A stretch of DNA of 64,000 bases from Neisseria macacae ATCC 33926 (GCF_022749495.1 NZ_CP094241.1:310001-374000); one strand, 5' to 3'. Counted from the first letter of the stretch, positions 32,660-41,669 are shown. Notes: a model not told the origin generated them from the letters alone. Made by a program: numbers and translations.

Positions 32660-34966
32660 ATGGCGAAAAACCTCTTAATCGTCGAATCACCGTCCAAAGC
32701 CAAAACCCTGAAAAAATACCTTGGCGGCGATTTCGAAATTCTGGCCTCCTACGGCCACGTCCGCGACCTCGTCCCCAAAAACGGTGCCGTCGATCCCGAA
32801 CACGACTTCGCCATGAAATACGAGCTGATCAAACGCAACGCCAAACACGTCGATGCGATTGTCGCCGGAGCCAAAGAAGCCGAAAACATCTACCTCGCAA
32901 CCGACCCGGATAGGGAAGGCGAAGCGATTTCCTGGCATCTTTTTGAAATCCTCAAATCCAAACGCGGCCTGAAAAACATCAAGCCGCAGCGTGTCGTGTT
33001 CCACGAAATCACCAAAAATGCCGTGCTCGACGCCGTCGCCAACCCGCGCGAAATCGAAATGGACTTGGTTGATGCGCAACAAGCCCGCCGCGCTTTGGAC
33101 TATCTGGTCGGTTTCAACCTCTCGCCATTGTTGTGGAAAAAAATCCGCCGCGGTTTGAGCGCGGGCCGTGTGCAAAGTCCCGCCCTGCGTTTGATTTGCG
33201 AACGCGAAAACGAAATCCGCGCGTTTGAAGCACAGGAATATTGGACGGTACATCTCGACAGCCACAAAGGCCGCAGCAAGTTCACCGCCAAACTCGCCCA
33301 ATACAACGGCGCGAAACTCGAACAATTCGACCTGCCGAACGAAGCCGCGCAAGCCGACGTATTGAAAGAACTTGAAGGCAAAGAAGCCGTCGTTACCGCC
33401 ATCGAAAAGAAAAAGCGCAGCCGCAATCCCGCCGCGCCGTTCACCACTTCTACCATGCAGCAGGATGCCGTGCGCAAACTCGGCTTCACCACCGACCGCA
33501 CCATGCGTACCGCCCAGCAGCTTTACGAAGGTATAGACGTAGGGCAGGGCGCCATCGGTCTGATTACCTATATGCGTACCGACAGCGTGAATTTGGCCGA
33601 TGAAGCGTTAACCGAAATCCGCCATTACATCGAAAACAAAATCGGCAAAGAATATCTGCCGAGTGCCGCCAAACAATACAAAACCAAATCCAAAAATGCC
33701 CAAGAAGCGCACGAAGCCATCCGTCCGACTTCCGTGTACCGCACGCCCGAAAGCGTCAAACCCTTCCTGAGTGCAGACCAGTTCAAACTCTATCAAATGA
33801 TTTGGCAGCGCACCGTCGCCTGTCAGATGACGCCAGCCAAATTCGACCAAACCACCGTCGATATTACCGTCGGCAAAGGCGTATTCCGCGTCACCGGACA
33901 AGTGCAAACCTTCGCAGGCTTCCTCAGCGTTTACGAAGAAAGCAGCGACGATGAAGAAGGCGAAGACAGCAAAAAACTGCCCGAAATGAGCGAAGGCGAT
34001 AAATTGCCTGTGGACAAACTCTACGGCGAGCAACACTTTACCACCCCGCCGCCGCGCTACAACGAAGCCACGCTGGTTAAAGCCCTCGAAGAATACGGCA
34101 TCGGCCGCCCCTCGACTTACGCCAGCATCATCTCCACGCTCAAAGACCGCGAATACGTTACCCTTGAGCAAAAACGCTTCATGCCCACCGACACAGGCGA
34201 CATCGTCAACAAATTTCTGACCGAACACTTCGCCCAATACGTCGACTACCACTTCACCGCGAAACTTGAAGACCAGCTCGACGAAATCGCCGACGGCAAA
34301 CGCCGCTGGATTCCCGTGATGGACAAATTCTGGAAACCGTTCATCAAACAAGTGGAAGAAAAAGAAGGTATCGAACGCGCCAAATTCACCACGCAGGAAC
34401 TCGACGAAACCTGCCCCAAATGCGGCGAACACAAACTGCAAATCAAGTTCGGCAAAATGGGCCGTTTCGTCGCCTGCGCCGGCTATCCCGAGTGCAGCTA
34501 CACCCGCAACGTTAACGAAACCGCCGAAGAAGCCGCCGAGCGCATCGCCAAAGCCGAAGCCGAGCAAGCGGAACTCGATGGGCGCGAATGCCCTAAATGC
34601 GGCGGTCGCCTAGTGTACAAATACAGCCGTACTGGCAGCAAATTCATTGGTTGCGCCAACTACCCTAAATGCAAACACGTCGAGCCGCTGGAAAAACCGA
34701 AAGACACCGGCGTCCAATGCCCGCAATGCAAAAAAGGCAACCTCGTCGAGCGCAAATCCCGCTACGGCAAACTGTTTTACAGTTGCAGCACCTATCCCGA
34801 CTGCAACTACGCCACTTGGAACCCGCCCGTCGCCGAAGAATGCCCGAACTGCCATTGGCCGGTTTTAACCATCAAAACCACCAAACGCTGGGGCGTAGAG
34901 AAAGTCTGCCCGCAAAAAGAATGCGGCTGGAAAGAACAGATTGAACCGCCTGCACCGAAAGAGTGA
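32660..34966 (+). CDS. topA: DNA topoisomerase I
   Basis: 768 residues from the ATG at 32660 (MAKNLLIVESPSKAKTL); a start in the DUS hairpin is rejected. Type IA enzyme that relaxes negative supercoils. TOPRIM domain with acidic TDPDREGEA (81-89), active-site Tyr304 in GLITYMRTDS, and four C-terminal zinc-ribbon units from about 600: CPKCGEHKL, CPKCGGRL, CPQCKKGNL and CPNCHWPV. The last repeat is less canonical (CPQKECGWK). Confidence 0.97.
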   Translation: MAKNLLIVESPSKAKTLKKYLGGDFEILASYGHVRDLVPKNGAVDPEHDFAMKYELIKRNAKHVDAIVAGAKEAENIYLATDPDREGEAISWHLFEILKSKRGLKNIKPQRVVFHEITKNAVLDAVANPREIEMDLVDAQQARRALDYLVGFNLSPLLWKKIRRGLSAGRVQSPALRLICERENEIRAFEAQEYWTVHLDSHKGRSKFTAKLAQYNGAKLEQFDLPNEAAQADVLKELEGKEAVVTAIEKKKRSRNPAAPFTTSTMQQDAVRKLGFTTDRTMRTAQQLYEGIDVGQGAIGLITYMRTDSVNLADEALTEIRHYIENKIGKEYLPSAAKQYKTKSKNAQEAHEAIRPTSVYRTPESVKPFLSADQFKLYQMIWQRTVACQMTPAKFDQTTVDITVGKGVFRVTGQVQTFAGFLSVYEESSDDEEGEDSKKLPEMSEGDKLPVDKLYGEQHFTTPPPRYNEATLVKALEEYGIGRPSTYASIISTLKDREYVTLEQKRFMPTDTGDIVNKFLTEHFAQYVDYHFTAKLEDQLDEIADGKRRWIPVMDKFWKPFIKQVEEKEGIERAKFTTQELDETCPKCGEHKLQIKFGKMGRFVACAGYPECSYTRNVNETAEEAAERIAKAEAEQAELDGRECPKCGGRLVYKYSRTGSKFIGCANYPKCKHVEPLEKPKDTGVQCPQCKKGNLVERKSRYGKLFYSCSTYPDCNYATWNPPVAEECPNCHWPVLTIKTTKRWGVEKVCPQKECGWKEQIEPPAPKE

Positions 34967-34985
34967 GATTAGGTTGGTTTAAAGA

Positions 34986-35022
34986 GAAAAGGTCGTCTGA
35001 AAAAATTTCAGACGACCTTTTC
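34986..35022 (+). terminator. Inverted-DUS terminator after topA
   Basis: AAAAGGTCGTCTGAAA with TTTCAGACGACCTTTT and a short loop. It lies between convergent topA and the small membrane-protein gene. Confidence 0.88.
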
Positions 35023-35041
35023 AGTTTCATTAAGAAGGGAT

Positions 35042-35263
35042 TTAACGCCTTGCAAAAACCAACGTGGCAAGAAAGAACAAGCTGACTATCAAAGCAACGG
35101 TTTTGCCGATCAAGGGCAGGCAAAAGACGAACCAAAGCAGACCGCGCCCCAAGTTCGGAATCAATCCCAAGTGGCGGTAATATTCGTCAAAGAAATGGGC
35201 GTGGGCGGTGAAGGCAATCACGCCGCCGATATAAACACCCAAAAAAATTTTCCAAAGCGGCAT
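35042..35263 (-). CDS. Small two-helix membrane protein
   Basis: 73 residues: MPLWKIFLGVYIGGVIAFTAHAHFF, a loop (DEYYRHLGLIPNLGRG), then LLWFVFCLPLIGKTVALIVSLFFLATLVFARR. Two membrane helices and a basic end. Not recognised. It ends 20 bp from the topA terminator, on the opposite strand. Confidence 0.6.
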   Translation of the reverse strand: MPLWKIFLGVYIGGVIAFTAHAHFFDEYYRHLGLIPNLGRGLLWFVFCLPLIGKTVALIVSLFFLATLVFARR

Positions 35264-35533
35264 TGTCAGCCATCCATATTTTCATTAAGTATTATGGTTA
35301 ATAGACTGAAAAAACGGTGGGAAAGTTCTAATGGCGAACGTAAGCGACCTTTTTATTTGAGAAAATATTTTATAATTTATAAAATTTTGTAAGTTTACCA
35401 TCATAAAAAATAAATTTTTGCGATGGGTAGATTTGTTTTCATGCGGCCTTAAATGAAAAAAACGCTGCTGTATAATCGCTGCTTTGTCATTCTTTAGAGG
35501 TCGTCTGAAACTGTCGGACGATCCGTTTTAATT

Positions 35534-36100
35534 ATGAGTAAACACAGCAAACATTCAAATCAAGTCCGTATCATCGGCGGGCAATGCAGGGGACGGAAAC
35601 TGGTTTTTGCAGATGCGGACGGTCTGCGTCCAACGCCTGACAGTGTCCGCGAAAAACTTTTTAATTGGCTGGGTCAGGATTTGACCGGTCTGAATACGTT
35701 GGATTTGTTTGCCGGAAGCGGCGCGTTGGGATTTGAGGCCGCGTCCCGTAACGCGAAGAGGGTGGTGCTGGCAGATAATAATCGCAAAACTGCCGATATG
35801 CTGCGGCAAAACGCCAGAGCATTGGGTTTGGATAAACTGGAAATCCTCAATACCGATGGCCTTGCGTATCTGCAGAGGTCGTCTGAAAAGTTTGATGTGG
35901 TCTTTTTGGATCCGCCGTTTGCGTGGCGGGATTGGGAAAATTTGTTTGCTTCTTTGAAAAACAGCTTGAAAAACGGGGCAATGGTCTATATTGAAGCAGG
36001 GGAGCTGCCCGATTTCCCCGAGTGGCTGGAGCCTTATCGCGAAGGACGGGCGGGTAAGAGCGGTTTTGTGCTCTTGCAGTTTGTCCAAGTAGCTGAATAG
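35534..36100 (+). CDS. rsmD: 16S rRNA (guanine-966-N2)-methyltransferase RsmD
   Basis: 188 residues. Signature RIIGGQCRGRKL at the N-terminus, SAM motif LDLFAGSGALGFEAASR (about 56-72) and active-site DPPF (FLDPPFAW, about 123). It methylates G966 of 16S rRNA. TATAAT at 35471-35476 may be the -10. A DUS stands 35 bp upstream and another is in frame (RSSEKF). Confidence 0.94.
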   Translation: MSKHSKHSNQVRIIGGQCRGRKLVFADADGLRPTPDSVREKLFNWLGQDLTGLNTLDLFAGSGALGFEAASRNAKRVVLADNNRKTADMLRQNARALGLDKLEILNTDGLAYLQRSSEKFDVVFLDPPFAWRDWENLFASLKNSLKNGAMVYIEAGELPDFPEWLEPYREGRAGKSGFVLLQFVQVAE

Positions 36101-36167
36101 TAAGAGATTTGAGAATCATTACCAGGGTGTAAACATTCGCCTAAACGGATTGTTTTTGACGCGTTTG

Positions 36168-36176
36168 TGCTATAAT
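36168..36176 (+). promoter_or_regulatory. Extended -10 for the ferredoxin gene
   Basis: TGCTATAAT (TGn followed by a perfect TATAAT), 46 bp ahead of the ferredoxin ATG. The -35 region is weak, as expected for extended -10 promoters. Confidence 0.55.
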
Positions 36177-36221
36177 CCGCGCCCAATCGGTTTTGATAAT
36201 TTAAATGAAAAAGGAAAAGAA

Positions 36222-36473
36222 ATGTCGCTCTTTATTACAGATGAGTGCATTAACTGTGACGTTTGCGAGCCGGAGTGCCCCAATGACGCCATCTCGCAAG
36301 GCGAGGAAATTTACGAAATCAACCCTAATTTGTGTACGCAGTGCGTAGGCCATTACGATGAGCCGCAATGTCAGCAGGTATGCCCCGTGGACTGCATCCT
36401 GATTGATGAAGAGCATCCGGAAACGCACGAAGAGCTGATGGCAAAATACGAAAAAATCATTCAGTTCAAATAA
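36222..36473 (+). CDS. YfhL-type 2[4Fe-4S] ferredoxin
   Basis: 83 residues from the ATG at 36222, behind RBS AAGGAA. Two [4Fe-4S] motifs: CINCDVCEPECP (residues ~9-20) and CTQCVGHYDEPQCQQVCP (~38-55), the second with the long insert typical of Allochromatium-type / YfhL ferredoxins. A cytosolic electron carrier; its partner is unknown. The extension to the left contains no signal. Confidence 0.92.
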   Translation: MSLFITDECINCDVCEPECPNDAISQGEEIYEINPNLCTQCVGHYDEPQCQQVCPVDCILIDEEHPETHEELMAKYEKIIQFK

Positions 36474-36530
36474 ATTCTTTTTTAAAGCAATAAATTGAGT
36501 GATTTTAAGAAAACAAAATTAAAAAAGAAC

Positions 36531-36559
36531 TTGACGAAAATCTGAGTCACGAATAAACT
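36531..36559 (+). promoter_or_regulatory. Promoter of the tRNA-tuf operon
   Basis: TTGACG (36531-36536), 17 bp, TAAACT (36554-36559), 14 bp before tRNA-Tyr. Confidence 0.65.
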
Positions 36560-36572
36560 TGCGTTCTCTTTT

Positions 36573-36656
36573 GGTGGGATTCCCGAGCGGTCAAAGGGGG
36601 CAGACTGTAAATCTGTTGCGAGAGCTTCGAAGGTTCGAATCCTTCTCCCACCACCA
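36573..36656 (+). tRNA. tRNA-Tyr (GTA), CCA encoded
   Basis: Acceptor GGTGGGA with TCCCACC, long class II variable arm, anticodon loop CTGTAAA, T loop GGTTCGAATCC, and CCA at 36654-36656. The order Tyr-Gly-Thr-tuf is the same as in E. coli tufB. Confidence 0.97.
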
Positions 36657-36692
36657 AATTCCAATGTGTTGGAGCATTGATGCAGTAAGTCT

Positions 36693-36766
36693 GCGGGTGT
36701 AGCTCAATGGTAGAGCAGAAGCCTTCCAAGCTTACGGTGAGGGTTCGATTCCCTTCACCCGCTCCA
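36693..36766 (+). tRNA. tRNA-Gly (TCC), CCA encoded
   Basis: Acceptor GCGGGTG, D arm TAGCTCAATGGTAGAGC, anticodon loop CTTCCAA, T arm GGGTTCGATTCCC and CCA at 36764-36766. Confidence 0.97.
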
Positions 36767-36777
36767 ATAGTCTATTG

Positions 36778-36852
36778 GCCCATGTAGCTCAGGGGTAGAG
36801 CACTCCCTTGGTAAGGGAGAGGCCGGCAGTTCAAATCTGCCCATGGGCACCA
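36778..36852 (+). tRNA. tRNA-Thr (GGT), CCA encoded
   Basis: Acceptor GCCCATG with CATGGGC, anticodon stem CTCCC with GGGAG around loop TTGGTAA, T loop GTTCAAATC, and CCA at 36850-36852. 40 bp before tuf. Confidence 0.97.
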
Positions 36853-36892
36853 AATACCATTTTCTCAGTATTTTAAAGATAGGAAATTTGCC

Positions 36893-38077
36893 ATGGCAAA
36901 GGAAAAATTTGAACGTAGCAAACCGCACGTAAACGTTGGCACCATCGGTCACGTTGACCATGGTAAAACCACTCTGACTGCTGCTTTGACTACTATTTTG
37001 GCTAAAAAATTCGGTGGTGCTGCAAAAGCTTACGACCAAATCGACAACGCTCCCGAAGAAAAAGCCCGCGGTATTACCATTAATACCTCACACGTAGAAT
37101 ATGAAACCGAAACCCGCCACTACGCACACGTAGACTGCCCGGGTCACGCCGACTACGTTAAAAACATGATTACCGGTGCCGCACAAATGGACGGCGCAAT
37201 CTTGGTATGTTCCGCTGCCGACGGTCCTATGCCGCAAACCCGCGAACACATCCTGTTGGCCCGTCAAGTAGGCGTACCTTACATCATCGTGTTCATGAAC
37301 AAATGCGACATGGTTGACGATGCCGAGCTGTTGGAACTGGTTGAAATGGAAATCCGTGACTTGCTGTCAAGCTACGACTTCCCGGGCGACGACTGCCCGA
37401 TCGTACAAGGTTCTGCACTGAAAGCCTTGGAAGGCGACGCCGCTTACGAAGAAAAAATCTTCGAACTGGCTGCCGCATTGGACAGCTACATCCCGACTCC
37501 CGAGCGTGCAGTGGACAAACCGTTCCTGTTGCCTATCGAAGACGTATTCTCCATCTCCGGTCGTGGTACCGTAGTAACCGGCCGTGTAGAGCGCGGTGTT
37601 ATCCACGTTGGTGACGAGATCGAAATCGTAGGTCTGAAAGAAACCCAAAAAACCACTTGTACCGGTGTTGAGATGTTCCGCAAACTGCTGGACGAAGGTC
37701 AAGCAGGTGACAACGTAGGCGTATTGCTGCGCGGTACCAAACGCGAAGAAGTGGAACGCGGTCAAGTATTGGCTAAACCGGGTACCATCACTCCGCACAC
37801 CAAATTCAAAGCGGAAGTGTACGTATTGAGCAAAGAAGAGGGTGGCCGTCATACTCCGTTCTTCGCCAACTATCGTCCTCAATTCTACTTCCGTACTACC
37901 GACGTAACCGGCGCGGTTACTTTGGAAGAAGGTGTAGAAATGGTTATGCCTGGTGAGAACGTAGCCATCACTGTAGAACTGATTGCGCCTATCGCTATGG
38001 AAGAAGGTTTGCGCTTTGCGATTCGCGAAGGTGGCCGTACCGTAGGTGCAGGTGTGGTTTCTTCTATCATCGCTTAA
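36893..38077 (+). CDS. tuf: Elongation factor Tu, first copy
   Basis: 394 residues, full length. Delivers aminoacyl-tRNA to the ribosome. GTP-binding motifs GHVDHGKTT (G1), DCPGHADY (G3) and NKCD (G4) are intact. The protein is identical to the second copy at 53869 as far as I can see. Located between the tRNA-Thr and tRNA-Trp genes as in the tRNA-tufB organisation. Highly expressed codon use. Confidence 0.99.
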   Translation: MAKEKFERSKPHVNVGTIGHVDHGKTTLTAALTTILAKKFGGAAKAYDQIDNAPEEKARGITINTSHVEYETETRHYAHVDCPGHADYVKNMITGAAQMDGAILVCSAADGPMPQTREHILLARQVGVPYIIVFMNKCDMVDDAELLELVEMEIRDLLSSYDFPGDDCPIVQGSALKALEGDAAYEEKIFELAAALDSYIPTPERAVDKPFLLPIEDVFSISGRGTVVTGRVERGVIHVGDEIEIVGLKETQKTTCTGVEMFRKLLDEGQAGDNVGVLLRGTKREEVERGQVLAKPGTITPHTKFKAEVYVLSKEEGGRHTPFFANYRPQFYFRTTDVTGAVTLEEGVEMVMPGENVAITVELIAPIAMEEGLRFAIREGGRTVGAGVVSSIIA

Positions 38078-38083
38078 GTTTAG

Positions 38084-38159
38084 AGGCCAATAGCTCAATT
38101 GGTAGAGTATCGGTCTCCAAAACCGAGGGTTGGGGGTTCGAGACCCTCTTGGCCTGCCA
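38084..38159 (+). tRNA. tRNA-Trp (CCA), CCA encoded
   Basis: Acceptor AGGCCAA with TTGGCCT, D arm AGCTCAATTGGTAGAGT, anticodon loop TCTCCAAAA, T arm GGGGGTTCGAGACCC and CCA at 38157-38159. Seven bases after the tuf stop, so it is co-transcribed. Confidence 0.97.
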
Positions 38160-38163
38160 AATA

Positions 38164-38197
38164 AAAAATTAACCGGCCCTGTGCCGGTTAATTTTTT
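38164..38197 (+). terminator. Strong terminator after tRNA-Trp
   Basis: AAAAATTAACCGGC pairs with GCCGGTTAATTTTT over a 5-nt loop, with a 7-T run. It ends the tRNA-tuf unit, so secE needs its own promoter. Confidence 0.92.
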
Positions 38198-38278
38198 TGC
38201 ATTTCTTTTTTAGTAATTAATTTAAACCATTGCATGAGTGAGATAGTGCGACTTTGATGCTGTGGTGAGTGAGTAAAG

Positions 38279-38551
38279 ATGACTGAACATACATCTGAAC
38301 ATAAAGCAGAAAAGTCGGGTCAGCTTGTAACATCCGGCAATCATTCTACGCCGCCTAAGCGAGAAGGGCTGCTTTCCTATTTTAAAAACTCATGGTCTGA
38401 GTTTAAAAAAGTTGTTTGGCCTACGCGAGATGATGCAGTTAAGATGACGATCTTCGTTGTTATATTTGTTGCAATCTTGGCAGTATTTATTTACGCGGCA
38501 GACAGTGCTATTTCCTGGCTGTTTTTTGATGTGTTGTTGAAGAGGGGGTAA
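38279..38551 (+). CDS. secE: Preprotein translocase subunit SecE
   Basis: 90 residues. A charged hydrophilic N-terminus is followed by the amphipathic helix SWSEFKKVVWPTRDDAVKMT and one membrane helix (IFVVIFVAILAVFIYA). Part of SecYEG. The nusG ATG is 2 nt after its stop, the usual pairing. Confidence 0.95.
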   Translation: MTEHTSEHKAEKSGQLVTSGNHSTPPKREGLLSYFKNSWSEFKKVVWPTRDDAVKMTIFVVIFVAILAVFIYAADSAISWLFFDVLLKRG

Positions 38552-38553
38552 AA

Positions 38554-39087
38554 ATGTCAAAACGTTGGTATGTTGTGCAGGCTTATTCCGGCTTTGAGAA
38601 AAATGTCCAGAAGACCCTAAAAGAGCGTATCGCTCGCGAAGGCATGGAAGGTTATTTCGGTCAGATTCTTGTTCCGGTTGAAGAAGTGGTCGATATTAAA
38701 AATGGTCGCAAAACCATTAGCGAGCGTAAGTTCTATCCGGGCTATGTTTTGGTCGAGATGGAAATGACCGATGACTCATGGCATTTGGTGAAAAGTACCC
38801 CTCGAGTTTCAGGCTTTATTGGTGGTACGGCAAATAAGCCTACTCCGATTTCTCAAAGAGAAGCTGATGCAATCTTGCAACAGGTTCGTTCTGGAGTTGA
38901 GAAGCCTAAACCTAAAGTTGAATTTGAAGTGGGGCAGCAAGTTCGTGTAAACGAAGGACCTTTTGCTGACTTCAACGGTATTGTAGATGAAGTGAATTAT
39001 GAGCGTAATAAATTGAGGGTTTCAGTTCAGATTTTTGGTCGTGAAACCCCGGTTGAGCTGGAGTTTGGTCAAGTAGAAAAGATTTAA
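38554..39087 (+). CDS. nusG: Transcription elongation/antitermination factor NusG
   Basis: 177 residues. NGN domain (KRWYVVQAYSGFEKNVQ, then FYPGYVLVEMEM) and C-terminal KOW domain (GQQVRVNEGPFADFNGIVDEV). Links RNA polymerase with the ribosome or Rho. Confidence 0.98.
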   Translation: MSKRWYVVQAYSGFEKNVQKTLKERIAREGMEGYFGQILVPVEEVVDIKNGRKTISERKFYPGYVLVEMEMTDDSWHLVKSTPRVSGFIGGTANKPTPISQREADAILQQVRSGVEKPKPKVEFEVGQQVRVNEGPFADFNGIVDEVNYERNKLRVSVQIFGRETPVELEFGQVEKI

Positions 39088-39100
39088 GTTTTTAAATCCC

Positions 39101-39129
39101 TTGAAAAAAAATCTCTAAGTAAATATAAT
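39101..39129 (+). promoter_or_regulatory. Sigma-70 promoter of rplKA
   Basis: TTGAAA (39101-39106), 17-bp spacer, TATAAT (39124-39129). It lies 65 bp before the rplK start. A GC-rich hairpin-like sequence (AGCGGAAATGGTTCCGC) follows in the leader, where L1 autoregulation is expected. Confidence 0.82.
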
Positions 39130-39193
39130 GCTGAATTCTTTTTTGGGAAGCGGAAATGGTTCCGCGCTATACCCGTTTTTAGGAGTCCTATAA

Positions 39194-39628
39194 GTGGCAA
39201 AGAAAATTATCGGCTATATCAAACTGCAAATTCCTGCAGGTAAAGCCAATCCATCTCCCCCAGTTGGTCCTGCTTTGGGTCAACGTGGTCTGAATATTAT
39301 GGAATTCTGTAAAGCATTTAATGCTGCAACTCAAGGCATGGAGCCTGGTTTGCCGATTCCAGTTGTGATTACTGCATTTGCGGATAAGTCATTCACTTTT
39401 GTGATGAAAACTCCTCCGGCCTCTATTCTGTTGAAAAAAGCCGCCGGTTTGCAAAAAGGTAGTTCTAATCCTCTGACAAACAAAGTGGGTAAATTGACCC
39501 GTGCTCAGTTGGAAGAAATTGCTAAAACTAAAGAACCTGATTTGACTGCTGCTGATTTGGATGCCGCTGTTCGCACTATTGCTGGTTCTGCTCGTTCAAT
39601 GGGTTTAGATGTGGAGGGTGTTGTATAA
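39194..39628 (+). CDS. rplK: 50S ribosomal protein L11
   Basis: 144 residues with a GTG start after AGGAG. Proline-rich N-terminal signature ([21 protein letters not shown]). Forms the GTPase-associated centre with 23S rRNA. Confidence 0.98.
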
Positions 39629-40323
39629 TGGCTAAAGTATCTAAACGCTTGAAAGCTTTGCGCTCTTCTGTTGAAGCTAATAAATTATATGCAATTGATG
39701 AAGCAATTGCTTTGGTAAAAAAAGCAGCGACTGCTAAATTTGACGAGTCTGTTGACGTATCTTTCAACTTGGGTGTTGATCCGCGTAAATCTGACCAAGT
39801 TATCCGTGGTTCAGTTGTTCTGCCTAAAGGTACCGGTAAAACAACCCGCGTAGCAGTATTCACTCAAGGTGCAAATGCTGATGCAGCTAAAGAAGCTGGT
39901 GCTGATGTTGTCGGCTTTGAAGATTTGGCTGCTGAAATCAAAGCAGGTAATCTGAACTTTGACGTTGTTATTGCTTCTCCTGATGCAATGCGCATCGTTG
40001 GTCAGTTGGGTACCATCTTGGGTCCACGTGGCTTGATGCCAAACCCTAAAGTGGGTACTGTTACTCCTAATGTGGCTGAAGCAGTTAAAAATGCAAAAGC
40101 TGGTCAGGTACAATATCGTACAGACAAAGCTGGTATCGTTCATGCAACTATCGGTCGTGCTTCGTTCGCTGAAGCCGATTTGAAAGAAAACTTTGATGCG
40201 TTGCTGGATGCTATCGTTAAAGCTAAACCTGCTGCTGCTAAAGGTCAGTACCTGAAAAAAGTTGCTGTATCCAGCACTATGGGTTTAGGTGTTCGCGTTG
40301 ATACATCAAGCGTGAATAACTAA
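39628..40323 (+). CDS. rplA: 50S ribosomal protein L1
   Basis: 231 residues. TAATG overlap with rplK by one base shows translational coupling. L1 is normally the autogenous repressor of rplKA. The family signature GTILGPRGLMPNPKVGTV is present. Confidence 0.98.
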   Translation: MAKVSKRLKALRSSVEANKLYAIDEAIALVKKAATAKFDESVDVSFNLGVDPRKSDQVIRGSVVLPKGTGKTTRVAVFTQGANADAAKEAGADVVGFEDLAAEIKAGNLNFDVVIASPDAMRIVGQLGTILGPRGLMPNPKVGTVTPNVAEAVKNAKAGQVQYRTDKAGIVHATIGRASFAEADLKENFDALLDAIVKAKPAAAKGQYLKKVAVSSTMGLGVRVDTSSVNN

Positions 40324-40334
40324 TCTAAGAAATT

Positions 40335-40367
40335 TTCAAGCAACTCTATTTTTGAGTTGCTTGAATT
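40335..40367 (+). terminator. Hairpin terminator/attenuator after rplA
   Basis: TTCAAGCAACTC pairs with GAGTTGCTTGAA over a 7-nt loop and a short T run, 12 bp past the rplA stop. It lies at the start of the rplJ leader. Confidence 0.8.
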
Positions 40368-40550
40368 TGGGCTACTTAGAATTAAGTAGATGTCCAAGAC
40401 CGTAGGGATCGCAAGATTTAATCGTAACTGCCCTACGCAGACGGTAGTCCTGAAACACATTGCAAGATTGCTTGTAAGATGTCTTTTTAGGTTACCGCGC
40501 TGGTGGGATATCATTCCGATATCCTGTTTATAAACAGTGGGAGGTAGACC
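40368..40550 (+). promoter_or_regulatory. rplJL leader (L10 autoregulation region)
   Basis: 183 nt of structured, non-coding sequence before rplJ. In many bacteria the L10-L12 complex binds this leader. Segments such as GTAGGGATCGCAAG, GCCCTACGCAG and GATATCATTCCGATATC can form hairpins. RBS GGGAGGT is at about 40540. Confidence 0.65.
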
Positions 40551-41051
40551 TTGAGTCTCAATATTGAAACCAAGAAAGTAGCCGTAGAGGAAATCAGCGC
40601 AGCAATTACTAACGCTCAGACTCTCGTGGTTGCTGAATATCGCGGTATCAGTGTTTCCAGTATGACTGAGCTTCGCGCTAACGCGCGTAAAGAAGGCGTT
40701 TACTTGCGCGTTCTGAAAAATACATTGGCTCGTCGTGCAGTAGAGGGTACTTCATTCGCAGCTTTGGCTGATCAAATGGTTGGTCCGTTGGTTTATGCTG
40801 CTTCTGAAGATGCTGTTGCTGCTGCTAAAGTGTTGCACCAATTCGCGAAAAAAGATGACAAGATTGTAGTTAAAGCCGGTTCTTACAATGGTGAAGTGAT
40901 GAATGCTGCTCAGGTTGCTGAGTTGGCTTCTATTCCGAGCCGCGAAGAGCTGTTGTCCAAACTGTTGTTCGTTATGCAAGCTCCTGTATCAGGCTTTGCG
41001 CGCGGTTTGGCTGCTTTGGCAGAGAAAAAAGCAGGCGAAGAAGCCGCTTAA
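40551..41051 (+). CDS. rplJ: 50S ribosomal protein L10
   Basis: 166 residues with a TTG start, set by RBS GGGAGGT a few nt upstream and by the conserved start SLNIETKKVAVEEIS. Forms the base of the L7/L12 stalk. The C-terminal helix (LAALAEKKAGEEAA) holds L12. Confidence 0.97.
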   Translation: MSLNIETKKVAVEEISAAITNAQTLVVAEYRGISVSSMTELRANARKEGVYLRVLKNTLARRAVEGTSFAALADQMVGPLVYAASEDAVAAAKVLHQFAKKDDKIVVKAGSYNGEVMNAAQVAELASIPSREELLSKLLFVMQAPVSGFARGLAALAEKKAGEEAA

Positions 41052-41109
41052 TCAATTTTGTTTCTGTTGATCAATTATTTTTTAATACAATATTTGGAGT
41101 ATAAATAGC

Positions 41110-41481
41110 ATGGCTATTACTAAAGAAGACATTTTGGAAGCAGTTGGTTCTTTGACCGTAATGGAATTGAACGACTTGGTTAAAGCTTTTGAAGAAAAAT
41201 TCGGTGTTTCTGCTGCTGCTGTTGCAGTTGCAGGTCCTGCTGGTGCTGGCGCTGCCGCGGCTGAAGAAAAAACTGAATTTGACGTAGTATTGGCTTCTGC
41301 CGGTGACCAAAAAGTTGGCGTGATTAAAGTAGTTCGCGCAATTACTGGTCTGGGTCTGAAAGAAGCTAAAGACATCGTTGATGGTGCACCTAAAACTCTT
41401 AAAGAAGGTGTTTCTAAAGCTGAAGCTGAAGACATCCAAAAACAATTGGAAGAAGCTGGCGCTAAAGTCGAAATCAAATAA
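41110..41481 (+). CDS. rplL: 50S ribosomal protein L7/L12
   Basis: 123 residues. Helical N-terminus, Ala/Gly hinge (AVAVAGPAGAGAAAAEE) and C-terminal domain (KVGVIKVVRAITGLGLKEAKDIVD). Stalk protein that recruits elongation factors. Confidence 0.98.
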   Translation: MAITKEDILEAVGSLTVMELNDLVKAFEEKFGVSAAAVAVAGPAGAGAAAAEEKTEFDVVLASAGDQKVGVIKVVRAITGLGLKEAKDIVDGAPKTLKEGVSKAEAEDIQKQLEEAGAKVEIK

Positions 41482-41497
41482 TTTGATGCTTCCTGTA

Positions 41498-41528
41498 AAG
41501 GCTGGCAGTTTTCTGCCAGCCTTATTTT
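41498..41528 (+). terminator. Hairpin attenuator between rplL and rpoB
   Basis: AAGGCTGGCAG pairs with CTGCCAGCCTT with a short loop, then TATTTT. As in other bacteria, it should reduce rpoBC expression relative to rplJL. Confidence 0.85.
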
Positions 41529-41669
41529 GCTTATCGTTATTAGGTTAATTTTTTATTTACATTTATTTGCAATTTAGTCGCAAGTTAAGTTTAAATAAAT
41601 GTAAATAACACAAACAATAGGCGTTATTTCAGTCGACCTCTTTCTTTAAAATTGCTTTTCGGAGTGTAT

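Noticed and set aside
33608..34567. Antisense frame over topA
   Set aside because: Shadow; no protein features.
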